The notes: generated from the sequence alone by a model not told the origin. DNA of 64,000 nucleotides from a virus (IMGVR_UViG_3300032770_000004:79375-143374); one strand, 5' to 3'. Shown: positions 8,560-17,093, numbered from the stretch's first letter. Numbers and translations: made by a program.

Positions 8560-10404
8560 ATGTCCGAGAAAACCTATACAGTCGAAGAGCTTTTGGCCGC
8601 TTGGAAGAAGGTCGAGGCCGAGAAGATCCAGAAGTTCGAAGCAGAGCTAAAGATGCTCCGTGCTCGTGAGCTAAAGAAGGCACTCGTGCCTCCCCACAAG
8701 CATGACGAAGGCACCACTGCTAGTGGTGGTATTGAGGATGTTCCTTCGGACAAGATGACCGACAAGACAGAAGTTTCTGTTTCCGTCAGTGCTTCTGATG
8801 ATGATGGTGGATCCGTCAGTCGTTCGTTCAGCTTTGATACCAAAGACGCCAAGAAGGCCGAGAAGAAGGCCGAGAAGAAGGGTGCCATCTGCGCTAAGTG
8901 CGGAATGATGAAGTCCATGTGTAAGTGCAGCCTGATGAAGGATGTTGCTCCAAGCGGATTCATGAAAGCCATGGTCTCGGACGAAAAGGGCAAGCTTATT
9001 GATACCGGCAAGCGCGACGGTAGCAAGCTCGCTCATGATGCCAAAGAGAAGCAGTACAATGAAGGCACCGAGAGTGACCCGGGTTCTGGTGGAATCATTA
9101 CCAAGGGGCCCAAGGCCATTCGTAAGGCAGCTGCTCAAGGTGGCCCTGCTAAGACCAACACTAACGACGCCGCCAAGAAGATGGGGGCTCCCAAGCGTTC
9201 AGCTACTGAAATGCAGCCCGACTCAAAGCTTCCACAGGAACCCGAGAAGCTTAACACTCAGAAGGCTGAATTCCTTAGCAAGCCTCCCGTATCTGAAGCA
9301 CAGCGACGCGCGATGTTTGCCGCCGCTTCGGGACACAGCACTCTTGGTATCCCGAAGTCTGTAGGTAAGGAATTCTCGGATGCAGATCAGGGCGGAAAGC
9401 TTCCTGAGCACAAGAAGACCAAGAAAGACGAAGTGCCAATGGCAAAGGAACACATTGGTTTTGACAAGTTGAAGAACAAGCTTGCTCATAAGCCTGGGGT
9501 TTCTGATCCCGCTGCTGTAGCCGCTGCAATTGGCCGCAAGAAGTATGGTCAAGCAGAAATGAGTCGAGCTGCTCATGCCGGAAAGGCTGCCCATAAAGCA
9601 GAACCTCCAATGGCTAAGCCGCCTTCCGGAAAGAACATGGCTACGGCCGTTCCAACCAGCAAGCCGATGGCTGCCCCTAAGATGGGTATGATGAAAGAGG
9701 AAAAGGGTGCCGTAAATTCTGATCCTATCGAAAAGGCTGCTGATAAAGAATCCGTCTATCGCGAGCGATACGAGAAGGAACAGGCAGCCAAGCGTGCAGA
9801 AGCCGACAAGAAAGCTCATGCCGAACATGGCAAGATGAAAAATACCATTCGCAATCTTAGCCCCAATTCCCCCTTCAAGCGAGACCTTGCCGGTGGATCG
9901 CTTCGAGTGAACAAGGACGCTATCGCAGACGCAGGGCCGATGTCCGAAATGGCAGCTCCAGATTCGACTGGATATTCTATGCGATCAGAGCTTCCCATGA
10001 AGAAAGACTCGATGACCGAGACCAAGCCTATGGGTAAGCCGGGCATCTTTGGACGTCTCCATGGCGGAATGCATGCCGCAGGAAACGCGATGTCGAAACC
10101 TGCTGCTATGCCAATGGCCGCTCCCAAGCCTGCAATCCCTGCTATGGGTGCAGGTCCAGGACACGCTGCTCAGGCCCCAACTACTCCTGGTGCTATGGGA
10201 TCGCAAATCGCCAAACCTCTAGCTCCGATGCCAAAACTGAAGCCAGCTGCTGTTGCCGCAGGCGTCAAACAGTACGGACAAGGACTGCCAACAGCTCCAG
10301 GTGGTCCAGGCGCAGAAAAGACATCAGCAAGTCGTCCTTCTGCAATGACAACATCAATCAAAACCGCCCCGGCAACTGGAGCTACAGTGCCCGGGAAGAA
10401 GTAA
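8560..10404 (+). CDS. Low-complexity Lys/Ala/Pro/Met-rich protein with Cys motif
   Basis: 614 residues. A short N-terminal helix (residues 1-45) is followed by Ser/Asp-rich sequence, a Cys cluster CAKCGMMKSMCKC near residue 113 that could bind zinc, and long disordered Lys/Ala/Pro/Met-rich stretches. One block, DPAAVAAAIGRKKYGQAEM, resembles a 'DPxALAAxIGRKKYGxxxF' motif I associate with phage structural or maturation proteins; a shortened second copy (VKQYGQ) lies near the C-terminus. Position just before the sheath gene suggests a scaffold-like or internal virion role. This is inference; no enzymatic motif is present. Confidence 0.55.
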   Translation: MSEKTYTVEELLAAWKKVEAEKIQKFEAELKMLRARELKKALVPPHKHDEGTTASGGIEDVPSDKMTDKTEVSVSVSASDDDGGSVSRSFSFDTKDAKKAEKKAEKKGAICAKCGMMKSMCKCSLMKDVAPSGFMKAMVSDEKGKLIDTGKRDGSKLAHDAKEKQYNEGTESDPGSGGIITKGPKAIRKAAAQGGPAKTNTNDAAKKMGAPKRSATEMQPDSKLPQEPEKLNTQKAEFLSKPPVSEAQRRAMFAAASGHSTLGIPKSVGKEFSDADQGGKLPEHKKTKKDEVPMAKEHIGFDKLKNKLAHKPGVSDPAAVAAAIGRKKYGQAEMSRAAHAGKAAHKAEPPMAKPPSGKNMATAVPTSKPMAAPKMGMMKEEKGAVNSDPIEKAADKESVYRERYEKEQAAKRAEADKKAHAEHGKMKNTIRNLSPNSPFKRDLAGGSLRVNKDAIADAGPMSEMAAPDSTGYSMRSELPMKKDSMTETKPMGKPGIFGRLHGGMHAAGNAMSKPAAMPMAAPKPAIPAMGAGPGHAAQAPTTPGAMGSQIAKPLAPMPKLKPAAVAAGVKQYGQGLPTAPGGPGAEKTSASRPSAMTTSIKTAPATGATVPGKK

Positions 10405-10407
10405 TCT
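10402..10407 (+). promoter_or_regulatory. GTAATCT motif upstream of tail sheath gene
   Basis: TAATCT overlaps the stop codon of the previous gene and lies 18 bases before the sheath ATG, which also has GAGGA. Confidence 0.35.
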
Positions 10408-10425
10408 CTCGATTCGAGGACACAA

Positions 10426-12945
10426 ATGGCTAAGAGCTTAGTTACAGACGCCGGAACGCTAATCATCCCAGGCGCTTATGCAAAGTACAAGGTCGTATCG
10501 AACCCCTCTGGGCTCTCGACTACTGGCGTACTCATGCTCGTTGGTGAAGCCGACGCAGGCCCTGATTATACACTAGAAGCCGATCTCGAAGAGAACGCTT
10601 TCGGTCCTGATCAGCTCGCTGATGTCATCACGAAGTACAAGTCTGGTCCGTTAGTAGACGCTATGCGCTCTGCTGTCGCTGCCGCAAATGATCCTGATAT
10701 CGTCGGTTCGTTCAACCGTGCCATTCTAGTAAAGACTAATGTCTCCACTAAGGCCAGCGGAACCCTTCCTAAGGTTGGTGGTGGTACATACTCCGTAATC
10801 GCTGACCTAAGCTATGGAAAGCTTGGCAACCAGATTCTTTACCAGACCGTTCAAGCTCAAGCAGAAGTTGTTCCTTCAACGGGCGCTTTCACCTACATTC
10901 CTAACGCCGGAAGCGTTCAGTCCAGCTGGCGTGTAAATGGTGGTACTGCGGATTCACAGCTCTTCAACGCCAACGAATCGCCTTCCGCTTTTGTCACTGC
11001 TGTCGGTGCCCTTACAGGTCTCGCTGCTAGCGGCGGCGTGAATCGCGGTATCATTTCAGTCTCTGGGACCCTAGCGGTTCAGGCTGATCCTCCTGGAACC
11101 AATCTCCAGACCATTCTGCTGACTCGTTCTGTCAACTGGACGGTTCTCCCGGTTGTTGGCGATACTCTCATCATTCCTACCGGATCTGTAATTGCCGGTG
11201 GCAGCAATGTTAACGTCGGAGCTTATGTCATCACTGCCGTAACTTCTGCTACCTTGACTGCCGTCAAGCTCAGCGATGCCGGTAGCGGTGCTGCTGTCCC
11301 TGGTGTAGTTACCAACCCCGCTAACGTTTCGGCCGTTTCAATCGCAGCTGTAACTGATGCACAGGCTTGGAGCCCGGTGACAATTTCACTCACTGCCGCT
11401 ACGTCAATCAGTGGCGTCGGTAAGTCTCTTGAAATCTCGGAAGAGGCTGGTGGAACTGACCTTCTATCGCGCATGTTCTACGAGCTTGGAACTACTACGC
11501 CTGCTACCTACATCAGCAAGACCGGCGCTCCCCAGCTTCTGGTTAGCGCTGCTGAACGCGAAGTAACACTCAACACCAGCCGCTCTTCGGATTCGGTCAC
11601 TGAGTCTATCACTGCTGGTGGCGACATCGTTCTCAAGCTTTCGTACACTGGTACGACTGCTACTGTCACCATCACGCCGACCACCCTTACTACAACCGTC
11701 ACTGGCGGTACGGGCGGCAATCTATCTCTGACGTTGGCTGATTACGCCACCGTTTCGGACATGGTCACTTACATTAACACCCAGACCGGCTATACAGCTT
11801 CGGTTGGTACGGTGGCTCTTGGCTTCCTACCTCCTTCCGCTTTGGATCAGGTCGTGGCAGCCGGTATCTGCTCGGATTGGGGTGCCCAGAATGGTCGTAT
11901 CAAGGCCAATGCCTACGAATTCTACACTGCGGTTTCGCAGAACAGTGTTCTAGTGCAGATTGGTAATCCCGCAGCCCAACCCGCTCTTGGCCTACCCGAT
12001 GTCATGTCGGCTCCAGCTCTGTTGACGGGTGGTGGTCGTGGCGGAACTTCTGATACTCAGATTTCGAACGCGCTTCTCGCTCTTGAAGCTGTACAGGGCA
12101 ACTTCCTTGTGCCTCTCATTTCGCGAGACGCTACTCTAGACATTGCAGACGGTTTGACTGATAGTTCGTCAACCTATACCGTAGCTGCGACGCACGCGTC
12201 GTCGCTTAGCCATGTGCTTAAGCTCTCGACATTCAAGCGTCGTCGTAATCGTCAGGCCTTCCTGTCGATTGACTCGGACTTCACTACCAGCAAGAACACC
12301 GCTGCAAACATTGCCTCTTGGCGCTGCTCGATGACTTTCCAGGACTTCAAGCAGGTTGGTGGAGACGGATCCATTACTCAGTTCCAGGCATGGATGGGAG
12401 CTGTACTGGCCGCATCGATGCAGGCAGCTGGATTCTACAAGAACATCGAGTTCAAGGGAATCAACACGAGCGGAATCCTCTCGCGTGCCGGTGACTTCGA
12501 TGACCGTAACGACAGCCAGCTCGAAGATGCACTCGAATCGGGCCTCATGCCCGCCAAGCGTGCTCTGACTGGTGGTTACATCTGGGCTAGCGATCAGACT
12601 ACTTACGGACGCGACAACAACTTCGTCTTCAACAGCGTTCAGGCTGTTTATGCGGCCGACACCGTGTCTCTAACAACCGCTCAGCGAATGGAAACCGCTT
12701 TCGCTGGTCAATCGGTAGCTGACATTAGCCGTCCCGTTGCTCAAGCGTTCCTTGAAAGCATCATGGCCGACATGCTTCGTTTGAAGCTAATCGCCCCCTC
12801 CGATGATGCCCCCAAGGGCTTCAAGAATCCGAGCATTAAGATCATCGGTAACGCCATGTTGGTGTCGGTCGAAATCAAGCTCGCAACGGCTATTGATTTT
12901 ATTGCAATAGATTTTTTGGTAGCTCCGGTTGTGCAAGCCGCATAA
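10426..12945 (+). CDS. Contractile tail sheath protein
   Basis: 839 residues. The N-terminus (LIIPGAYAKYKV...TGVLMLVGEADAGP) and the C-terminal part (RRRNRQAFLSID, a region with FNSVQAVYAADTVSL, then SVEIKLATAIDFIAIDFLV) follow the layout of myovirus sheath proteins, whose terminal domains interlock in the contracting tube. The middle (about residues 180-480) is Thr/Val/Gly-rich and probably forms outward inserted beta domains, which makes it longer than minimal sheaths. GAGGA ribosome-binding site. It is followed by an endonuclease and then the tail tube, the usual sheath-tube order with an intruding gene. Confidence 0.85.
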   Translation: MAKSLVTDAGTLIIPGAYAKYKVVSNPSGLSTTGVLMLVGEADAGPDYTLEADLEENAFGPDQLADVITKYKSGPLVDAMRSAVAAANDPDIVGSFNRAILVKTNVSTKASGTLPKVGGGTYSVIADLSYGKLGNQILYQTVQAQAEVVPSTGAFTYIPNAGSVQSSWRVNGGTADSQLFNANESPSAFVTAVGALTGLAASGGVNRGIISVSGTLAVQADPPGTNLQTILLTRSVNWTVLPVVGDTLIIPTGSVIAGGSNVNVGAYVITAVTSATLTAVKLSDAGSGAAVPGVVTNPANVSAVSIAAVTDAQAWSPVTISLTAATSISGVGKSLEISEEAGGTDLLSRMFYELGTTTPATYISKTGAPQLLVSAAEREVTLNTSRSSDSVTESITAGGDIVLKLSYTGTTATVTITPTTLTTTVTGGTGGNLSLTLADYATVSDMVTYINTQTGYTASVGTVALGFLPPSALDQVVAAGICSDWGAQNGRIKANAYEFYTAVSQNSVLVQIGNPAAQPALGLPDVMSAPALLTGGGRGGTSDTQISNALLALEAVQGNFLVPLISRDATLDIADGLTDSSSTYTVAATHASSLSHVLKLSTFKRRRNRQAFLSIDSDFTTSKNTAANIASWRCSMTFQDFKQVGGDGSITQFQAWMGAVLAASMQAAGFYKNIEFKGINTSGILSRAGDFDDRNDSQLEDALESGLMPAKRALTGGYIWASDQTTYGRDNNFVFNSVQAVYAADTVSLTTAQRMETAFAGQSVADISRPVAQAFLESIMADMLRLKLIAPSDDAPKGFKNPSIKIIGNAMLVSVEIKLATAIDFIAIDFLVAPVVQAA

Positions 12946-12952
12946 GGTTTGA

Positions 12953-13411
12953 ATGAGTACTAAGACTTACTACGAAACGCACAAGGAAGAGATCAAGGCA
13001 AGGTCGCGCGCTTGGTATTGTGCGCATAAAGATGAAGCTGCTATTCGTAAGAAGGCCTATCACCTTAAGAACCTTGAAAAGGCCAAGGCAGATCAGAAAG
13101 CTTGGCGTAATGACAACAAGGATCGGATTCGCGGTAATCTATTGAAGCGAAAGTATGGAATTACTTTCGAACAGTACAAGGAGATGTTCGAAAAGCAAGA
13201 CGGTAAATGTGCCGTCTGTGAAGCGCCCGGAGCACTCCTAAATCAGTACGGGAAGGTCGGCCTTCATGTGGATCATAACCACGTGACTGGACAGGTCAGG
13301 CAACTTTTGTGCTCCAATTGCAATACAGCACTTGGATTGCTGAAAGAATCGCCAGACACGATCCGGAAACTACTGAGTTACGTCGAACGTAATTCGGAAA
13401 AAGTGGAGTAA
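12953..13411 (+). CDS. Endonuclease VII-like free-standing nuclease
   Basis: 152 residues. The N-terminal half is a Lys-rich helical region. The C-terminal half has the recombination endonuclease VII pattern: YGITFEQYKEMFEKQDGKCAVCE, then LHVDHNHVTGQVRQLLC-x-x-CN. The two Cys pairs would hold zinc and the DH-N-H residues the active site. It lies between sheath and tube, seven bases after the sheath stop, with AAGG before its ATG. Such nucleases behave as homing endonucleases in phages. Two relatives are at 29344 and 38702. Confidence 0.85.
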   Translation: MSTKTYYETHKEEIKARSRAWYCAHKDEAAIRKKAYHLKNLEKAKADQKAWRNDNKDRIRGNLLKRKYGITFEQYKEMFEKQDGKCAVCEAPGALLNQYGKVGLHVDHNHVTGQVRQLLCSNCNTALGLLKESPDTIRKLLSYVERNSEKVE

Positions 13412-13417
13412 TATCAT

Positions 13418-13891
13418 ATGCCCGCACGCACTATGCATGGCGCCAGAGCTAAGGTGTTCATCGCCGATCCCAACAGCGGCAAGCCCCAGCTCGTCGGTAT
13501 TTTCAACAACGTATCATGGGGTCTAACCTATGATGTTCAGCCAGTGAACATTCTCGGACGCTTCTCGCCCGATGAACTCGTTTACACTGCACAAGAGCCT
13601 GTGACGGTTACTGCCTCTGGTTTCCGTGTAGTCAACTCTGGTCCTCATGTCATCGCCAAGGTTCCGAATCTGGTGGACCTTCTGACACACGAATACATCG
13701 AATTGTCGATTAGCGACCGTCTTAACCCCGGTCTTGATATCGCCCGCATTCACCACGTTCGCCCAACAGGCTACAGCACCACCCTCTCTGCCCGCGCGCT
13801 CGAAGAAGTCACCGTTACGTTCATGGGTCTACTTGTTGACGACGAAAGCACGACTAATACTGAAGCTCCTGACGCTGCTACACTTCCGTAA
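13418..13891 (+). CDS. Tail tube protein
   Basis: 157 residues, beta-rich. The 'FNNVSWGLTYDVQPVNILGR' opening, 'EPVTVTASGFRV' and the C-terminal beta strand 'EEVTVTFMGLLVDDE' fit the split beta-barrel tail tube proteins of contractile phages, which form the inner tube inside the sheath. Its place directly after the sheath gene (apart from the inserted nuclease) supports this. The gene is followed by a strong terminator. A second protein with a similar layout is at 51579. Confidence 0.75.
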   Translation: MPARTMHGARAKVFIADPNSGKPQLVGIFNNVSWGLTYDVQPVNILGRFSPDELVYTAQEPVTVTASGFRVVNSGPHVIAKVPNLVDLLTHEYIELSISDRLNPGLDIARIHHVRPTGYSTTLSARALEEVTVTFMGLLVDDESTTNTEAPDAATLP

Positions 13892-13919
13892 CATTCTGTA
13901 ATTAACTTTTACCCTCATT

Positions 13920-13950
13920 GGGCTACATGGGAGACCATGTAGCCCTTTTT
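13920..13950 (+). terminator. Rho-independent terminator after tail tube gene
   Basis: A perfect 10-bp stem, GGGCTACATG / CATGTAGCCC, with loop GGAGAC is followed by TTTTT. It closes the sheath-tube transcription unit. Confidence 0.95.
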
Positions 13951-13996
13951 ATTACCATCTTGACCGAATACCACGATTCTGCTAGAAACTGGTGGC

Positions 13997-14533
13997 ATGA
14001 AAGTGCTCGGCAAATTTTTGAACAATGGTGCCTATAAGAGGGCTCACGAGATCGAAGGTTTCCCTAAGCAGGTGGCCTTGGTCATTGGTGGTTATCACGC
14101 TCGCCTATCTGACAAACAGCAATTCGAATTTTTGAAGGGGGAACACAGGCGACTGAGCATGTTGCGTCACGCTGGCGTGCCTACTATGAAGGCGCGAATC
14201 ATGCGCGTTTACAATCCGCACGAGAACAGGGAACAGTGGGCACTGATCATGTCCAAAATGAAGGCGTCCCTTCACGACCTTGGCGGGGTCCACGCGCTCA
14301 CTCTTAAGCAGTGGGCATCGTTTCTGAAGACCTTGCGCTGCCTCGCCAAGAGCAATCTGATTGTCCTAGACCTTCAATTCCTCGTGGGAAAGGACAAGGT
14401 AGTGGTCAATGATCCATCTGATGTCACCGTTCCTCCGAGCGACAACGAGGCCCCCAGGAATTGGGACGCGCGCGTCCACCGCGCCGAACAGCAATTCAAA
14501 TTTCTTTATCCCGATCAGGAGATCCCCCGTTAA
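13997..14533 (+). CDS. Kinase-fold-like protein, paralogue 1
   Basis: 178 residues. Order of motifs: a glycine-loop-like 'LNNGAYKRAHEI', a strand 'VALVI' where kinases normally have the ATP-binding Lys (absent here), a helix with Glu (GEHRRLSMLRHAGVP), then 'LIVLDLQFL' and 'VVVNDPSDV'. The last two resemble the catalytic loop (Asp) and the metal-binding DFG position (Asp-Pro). The two following genes share the same layout. It could be an atypical kinase or a pseudokinase; the target is unknown. It starts 47 bases after the terminator, so it needs its own promoter, which I could not identify. Confidence 0.6.
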   Translation: MKVLGKFLNNGAYKRAHEIEGFPKQVALVIGGYHARLSDKQQFEFLKGEHRRLSMLRHAGVPTMKARIMRVYNPHENREQWALIMSKMKASLHDLGGVHALTLKQWASFLKTLRCLAKSNLIVLDLQFLVGKDKVVVNDPSDVTVPPSDNEAPRNWDARVHRAEQQFKFLYPDQEIPR

Positions 14534-14536
14534 ATT

Positions 14537-15118
14537 ATGTCAAAACCATATGTATTAGTAGGGGAGCCACTTGGTGGCGGCGCCTATAAGGACTGCTATG
14601 ACATTGTGCAGGCTCCCGATTACGTGGCGCTCGTTCAGGCAGGTGGTGGTTCTGCCCAAAATGCCTTCGGAGGGTGTAAGTATCTTGCTCGCGAATTGGC
14701 TGGTCTGAAGAAGCTCGCAAAACTGGGTCTTCCTGTTTTGGAGGGCAAAATTAGGCGGGTGATCCTCAAAGGTGAACCCGGCGAACCGATTCGTCACAGT
14801 AAGGTGTGGGCTATTGTCGCGCCCAAATACGAATACTGGTGGTATGATGGCGGCGCATTCCCGAAGAAGCTTAAGCGTGGCCATTTCAAGGAACTTTTGA
14901 GGATCTATCGTACGCTCGAAAAGAACAAGGTAATCGTCAACGACCTCCAATTTCTCGCTAGAGGTACCGATGATGTTGTGATTGCTGATCCGCTTTCGAT
15001 AGGCCATCAATACGACAGCGGTTTTTATAGGGATGATATCCGGAGAATCACCAAAAGAATCAAAAACTTGGTAAGGAAAAAGAAAAATGGGAAAGGCAAG
15101 GCTCCTAAGAACAGGTGA
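14537..15118 (+). CDS. Kinase-fold-like protein, paralogue 2
   Basis: 193 residues, paralogous to its neighbours: 'LGGGAYKDCYDI' loop, 'YVALVQ' strand without the usual Lys, 'ARELAGLKKLAKLGLPV' helix, then 'VIVNDLQFLA' and 'VVIADPLSI'. The C-terminus is strongly basic (RKKKNGKGKAPKNR), which could bind nucleic acid or a membrane surface. It begins 3 bases after the previous stop and its last 32 bases overlap the third paralogue, so the three are translated as a set. Activity is unproven. Confidence 0.6.
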   Translation: MSKPYVLVGEPLGGGAYKDCYDIVQAPDYVALVQAGGGSAQNAFGGCKYLARELAGLKKLAKLGLPVLEGKIRRVILKGEPGEPIRHSKVWAIVAPKYEYWWYDGGAFPKKLKRGHFKELLRIYRTLEKNKVIVNDLQFLARGTDDVVIADPLSIGHQYDSGFYRDDIRRITKRIKNLVRKKKNGKGKAPKNR

Positions 15119-15614
15119 AATCCTCGGCACTGGCTGCTACAAAATCTGTTACGCTTTGGGGGGCGAGAAGAGCGGCAAGGCTGTGTTGCTAAATCGCTGG
15201 AATGAACACGATTCATCCCATACTCGTATGCTTTCTAAAAGAGAGCGTCCGTATCTACAGACTTTGCGCAAAGCAGGAGTACCTGTCATCAAGTATCAAG
15301 AGAGGCGCATACGCCATAAGGGAAAGATCACCATCGGCCTCGTCTGCAAGCGGTATGATTTTTCGTTCAAGGGGATGTGGCGAGTAGATCAGCTTAAAGA
15401 GGTTCATCTCTCGTCTCTTCAAAAAATTCGCGATAGCCTTAAGAAGGCGAATCTAAAGGTCACCGATCTCCAATTCTTGGCTACCAATTCTGGAGAAGTA
15501 GTGGTAGCTGATCCACTTAATGTCAGGAAACACGCTGAACATTTTGACACAGCCAGTTGGACTGACGTCCAAGGCTTTATCGATGCCATAACCAAAAGGG
15601 AAAAGGTCGCATGA
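15087..15614 (+). CDS. Kinase-fold-like protein, paralogue 3
   Basis: 175 residues. Motifs: 'ILGTGCYKICYAL' loop, 'AVLLNRW' strand, 'RERPYLQTLRKAGVPV' helix, 'TDLQFLA' and 'VVVADPLNV'. The shared D-L-Q-F-L and [ND/AD]-P pair defines the family in all three tandem genes. The start at 15087 lies inside the previous gene, with AAGGA upstream; the protein begins at the same relative place as its paralogues, which supports it. Its stop overlaps the next start (ATGA). Function unknown; kinase or pseudokinase is the best structural guess. Confidence 0.6.
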   Translation: MGKARLLRTGEILGTGCYKICYALGGEKSGKAVLLNRWNEHDSSHTRMLSKRERPYLQTLRKAGVPVIKYQERRIRHKGKITIGLVCKRYDFSFKGMWRVDQLKEVHLSSLQKIRDSLKKANLKVTDLQFLATNSGEVVVADPLNVRKHAEHFDTASWTDVQGFIDAITKREKVA

Positions 15615-15820
15615 TCGGCTACATTAGGAATACCCCACACGCGCTTATGGAGCTGGTAGGCATCAGACCCCTACCTGAGGCTCCAGGTGTTGAATATCAC
15701 GTCGTATTGGCCTGTTCTGGCGATCCTAGGGCCATTGCCGGTGCCACACGTCTCTTGGGAGTAGACCTACTATCGCCAGAATACGTTTATGAACGGAATG
15801 TCATCAAGTTAGGTAAGTAA
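15611..15820 (+). CDS. Hypothetical 69-residue protein
   Basis: Small protein coupled to the kinase-like triplet by an ATGA overlap. It is slightly hydrophobic, without a clear membrane helix or cysteine motif; 'GDPRAIAGATRLLGVDLLSPEYVYER' suggests a small alpha/beta fold. Its coupling suggests it works with the kinase-like proteins, perhaps as a partner or substrate, but nothing in the sequence proves it. Confidence 0.55.
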   Translation: MIGYIRNTPHALMELVGIRPLPEAPGVEYHVVLACSGDPRAIAGATRLLGVDLLSPEYVYERNVIKLGK

Positions 15821-15823
15821 TCT
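15818..15823 (+). promoter_or_regulatory. GTAATCT motif 8 bases before ATG 15832
   Basis: TAATCT overlaps the previous stop codon and lies 8 bases before an ATG lacking a Shine-Dalgarno. It sits in a small inverted repeat, AAGTAA-TC-TTACTT (15815-15828). Confidence 0.5.
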
Positions 15824-15831
15824 TACTTGAC

Positions 15832-16113
15832 ATGGCACCTAAGCTCAATGAGTCTACATACGAACTTATCGATAGTCACGAAGGTCGATTGCAGCGCGTA
15901 GAAAGTACCGTTCAGGCTTTGGCAGTTGATGTCAAAGAGATCAGCGTCAAGCATGACGTGACCCAGGCGACCGTCGAGAAGGGGTTCGCTCAGATTTCTG
16001 AGATCCAGAAGAAGAAGCTAGAATGGCGCAGCAGCCTTGTTTCTGGAATCATCATAACCATAATCGGCGCCGCTATTTCTTTGGGTCTTGAAAGGCTCAT
16101 TGTCCACCACTAA
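15832..16113 (+). CDS. Coiled-coil protein with C-terminal membrane anchor (holin/lysis-like)
   Basis: 93 residues: a soluble heptad-like helix (residues 5-65) and one membrane helix near the C-terminus (SSLVSGIIITIIGAAISLGL). The layout is that of XhlA-type lysis proteins, which anchor a coiled coil to the membrane. The following gene overlaps by one base (TAATG) and encodes a two-helix membrane protein, so the pair could be a lysis-associated or holin pair. The endolysin gene is 39 kb away at 55049, which weakens the lysis reading. Confidence 0.6.
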   Translation: MAPKLNESTYELIDSHEGRLQRVESTVQALAVDVKEISVKHDVTQATVEKGFAQISEIQKKKLEWRSSLVSGIIITIIGAAISLGLERLIVHH

Positions 16114-16358
16114 TGAACTTTCCAAAGAAGATCGAGAAGACACTCGTCTTTGCTTGGTCTAGCATATTGATGTTCGTGGTGATCCTGTTGGCTCAGTACC
16201 TTCCAGCAGTGAGCGCGCTGTACGGTACTTTTGTTACAGGTCTTGTCGGTCTAGCCACGGCATTCTTCGCCGGGCATGTCAGTGCCCAATGGGTTTCTTC
16301 TAAGACTGCTGACCGATCTGACCGACCCCCTGAACACGGGCCAAAAGTCGAGCCCTAA
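16113..16358 (+). CDS. Small two-helix membrane protein (holin candidate)
   Basis: 81 residues with two membrane helices (about 13-33 and 37-57) joined by a short turn, a basic N-terminus (MNFPKKIEK) and a charged C-terminal tail. Size and topology suit class II holins. It is translationally coupled to the coiled-coil membrane protein (TAATG). Its last 59 bases overlap the convergent gene at 16300-16968. A holin role is inferred from topology only. Confidence 0.6.
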   Translation: MNFPKKIEKTLVFAWSSILMFVVILLAQYLPAVSALYGTFVTGLVGLATAFFAGHVSAQWVSSKTADRSDRPPEHGPKVEP

Positions 16359-16968
16359 AGTCATCATCGTTCTCGTTGATTGTTCTGGTTAAGCCGACAA
16401 ATTCATGGCCTATAGCTTCTAGCTCTTCGCCAGTAGCCTTCTTTAGGCTTGGATATGTCTCGGTAATGGTGTTGAAGGGAATTTCCAGAAACTCAATGAG
16501 GTGCTGATGATAGCCCTTAGTTCCAATGAAGAATTGAGTTGGATAATTATTGAGACTGGTGGCTACGGGATAACTGATGTACGTATATTCAATGCGTTGA
16601 AGCGGCTGTGTCATTCTATTCAGATTTGGAAAAAGTTCTTGTTCTGTGAGTTCTCTTTCGATGTCTTCGAATAGATGATCAGTAGTATAGTTTGGACCAT
16701 CAGTTTCAGCTATAATGAACATGCCGCCGTTTGAAATCCACCAAGTCGAAACTAGTCCTAGATAGCCAATTTCGCGGCGAGTCGTTGCCGGATTCATGAC
16801 CTCAGACAGCCTTCGCTTGAAAATTAGGTTTGATTGGCGTGTATCTAGCTCAATTCTAAGGCCACCATTCAGACTTAGGAACTGATCTACCAAGATGGAG
16901 TCCTTGGCACTTTCGTAAGCTTTCAGTTGTAGCCAGGATGGATCTTCTTGTGGTGGAAGAGGGAACAT
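16300..16968 (-). CDS. Hypothetical 222-residue protein
   Basis: Soluble mixed alpha/beta protein with no motif I recognise. It has strands such as 'GGLRIELDT' and 'GGMFIIAETDG' and a C-terminal 'DDDFRARLLARVQGVG' helix. The start follows the stop of a 37-codon gene by 4 bases (TGA-gagg-ATG), so reinitiation from that gene is likely; the GAGG is too close to be a normal ribosome-binding site. It converges on the holin-like gene with a 59-base overlap. Confidence 0.6.
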   Translation of the reverse strand: MFPLPPQEDPSWLQLKAYESAKDSILVDQFLSLNGGLRIELDTRQSNLIFKRRLSEVMNPATTRREIGYLGLVSTWWISNGGMFIIAETDGPNYTTDHLFEDIERELTEQELFPNLNRMTQPLQRIEYTYISYPVATSLNNYPTQFFIGTKGYHQHLIEFLEIPFNTITETYPSLKKATGEELEAIGHEFVGLTRTINENDDDFRARLLARVQGVGQIGQQS

Positions 16969-16972
16969 CCTC

Positions 16973-17086
16973 TCATTTTACCATAGACTCTGGAAGCGGC
17001 AATTGAGGCTGTGGCTTCAGACGCTCGCGTTCTTGGCGCTCTTTTTCGCGGCGAATCAACTCATCGATGATCCATGCAGGAAGCAT
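16973..17086 (-). CDS. Small 37-residue charged protein
   Basis: A short gene: MLPAWIIDELIRREKERQ, then an Arg/Glu-rich helix and a Pro/Gln/Leu tail. Small proteins with 'P-x-W-[IV]-I-[DE]-x-[IL]' followed by RRE repeats and a PxLxLP tail are familiar to me from bacterial genomes, without known function. TAATCT (17094-17099) lies 7 bases before its ATG and its stop is 4 bases from the next start. Both make it a credible first gene of a two-gene unit. Confidence 0.55.
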   Translation of the reverse strand: MLPAWIIDELIRREKERQERERLKPQPQLPLPESMVK

Positions 17087-17093
17087 ATGAAGT

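Noticed and set aside
16969-16990. TAAAAT 6 bases before ATG 16968 as a leaderless promoter
   Set aside because: It lies at the end of the coupled 37-codon gene; reinitiation explains the start better.
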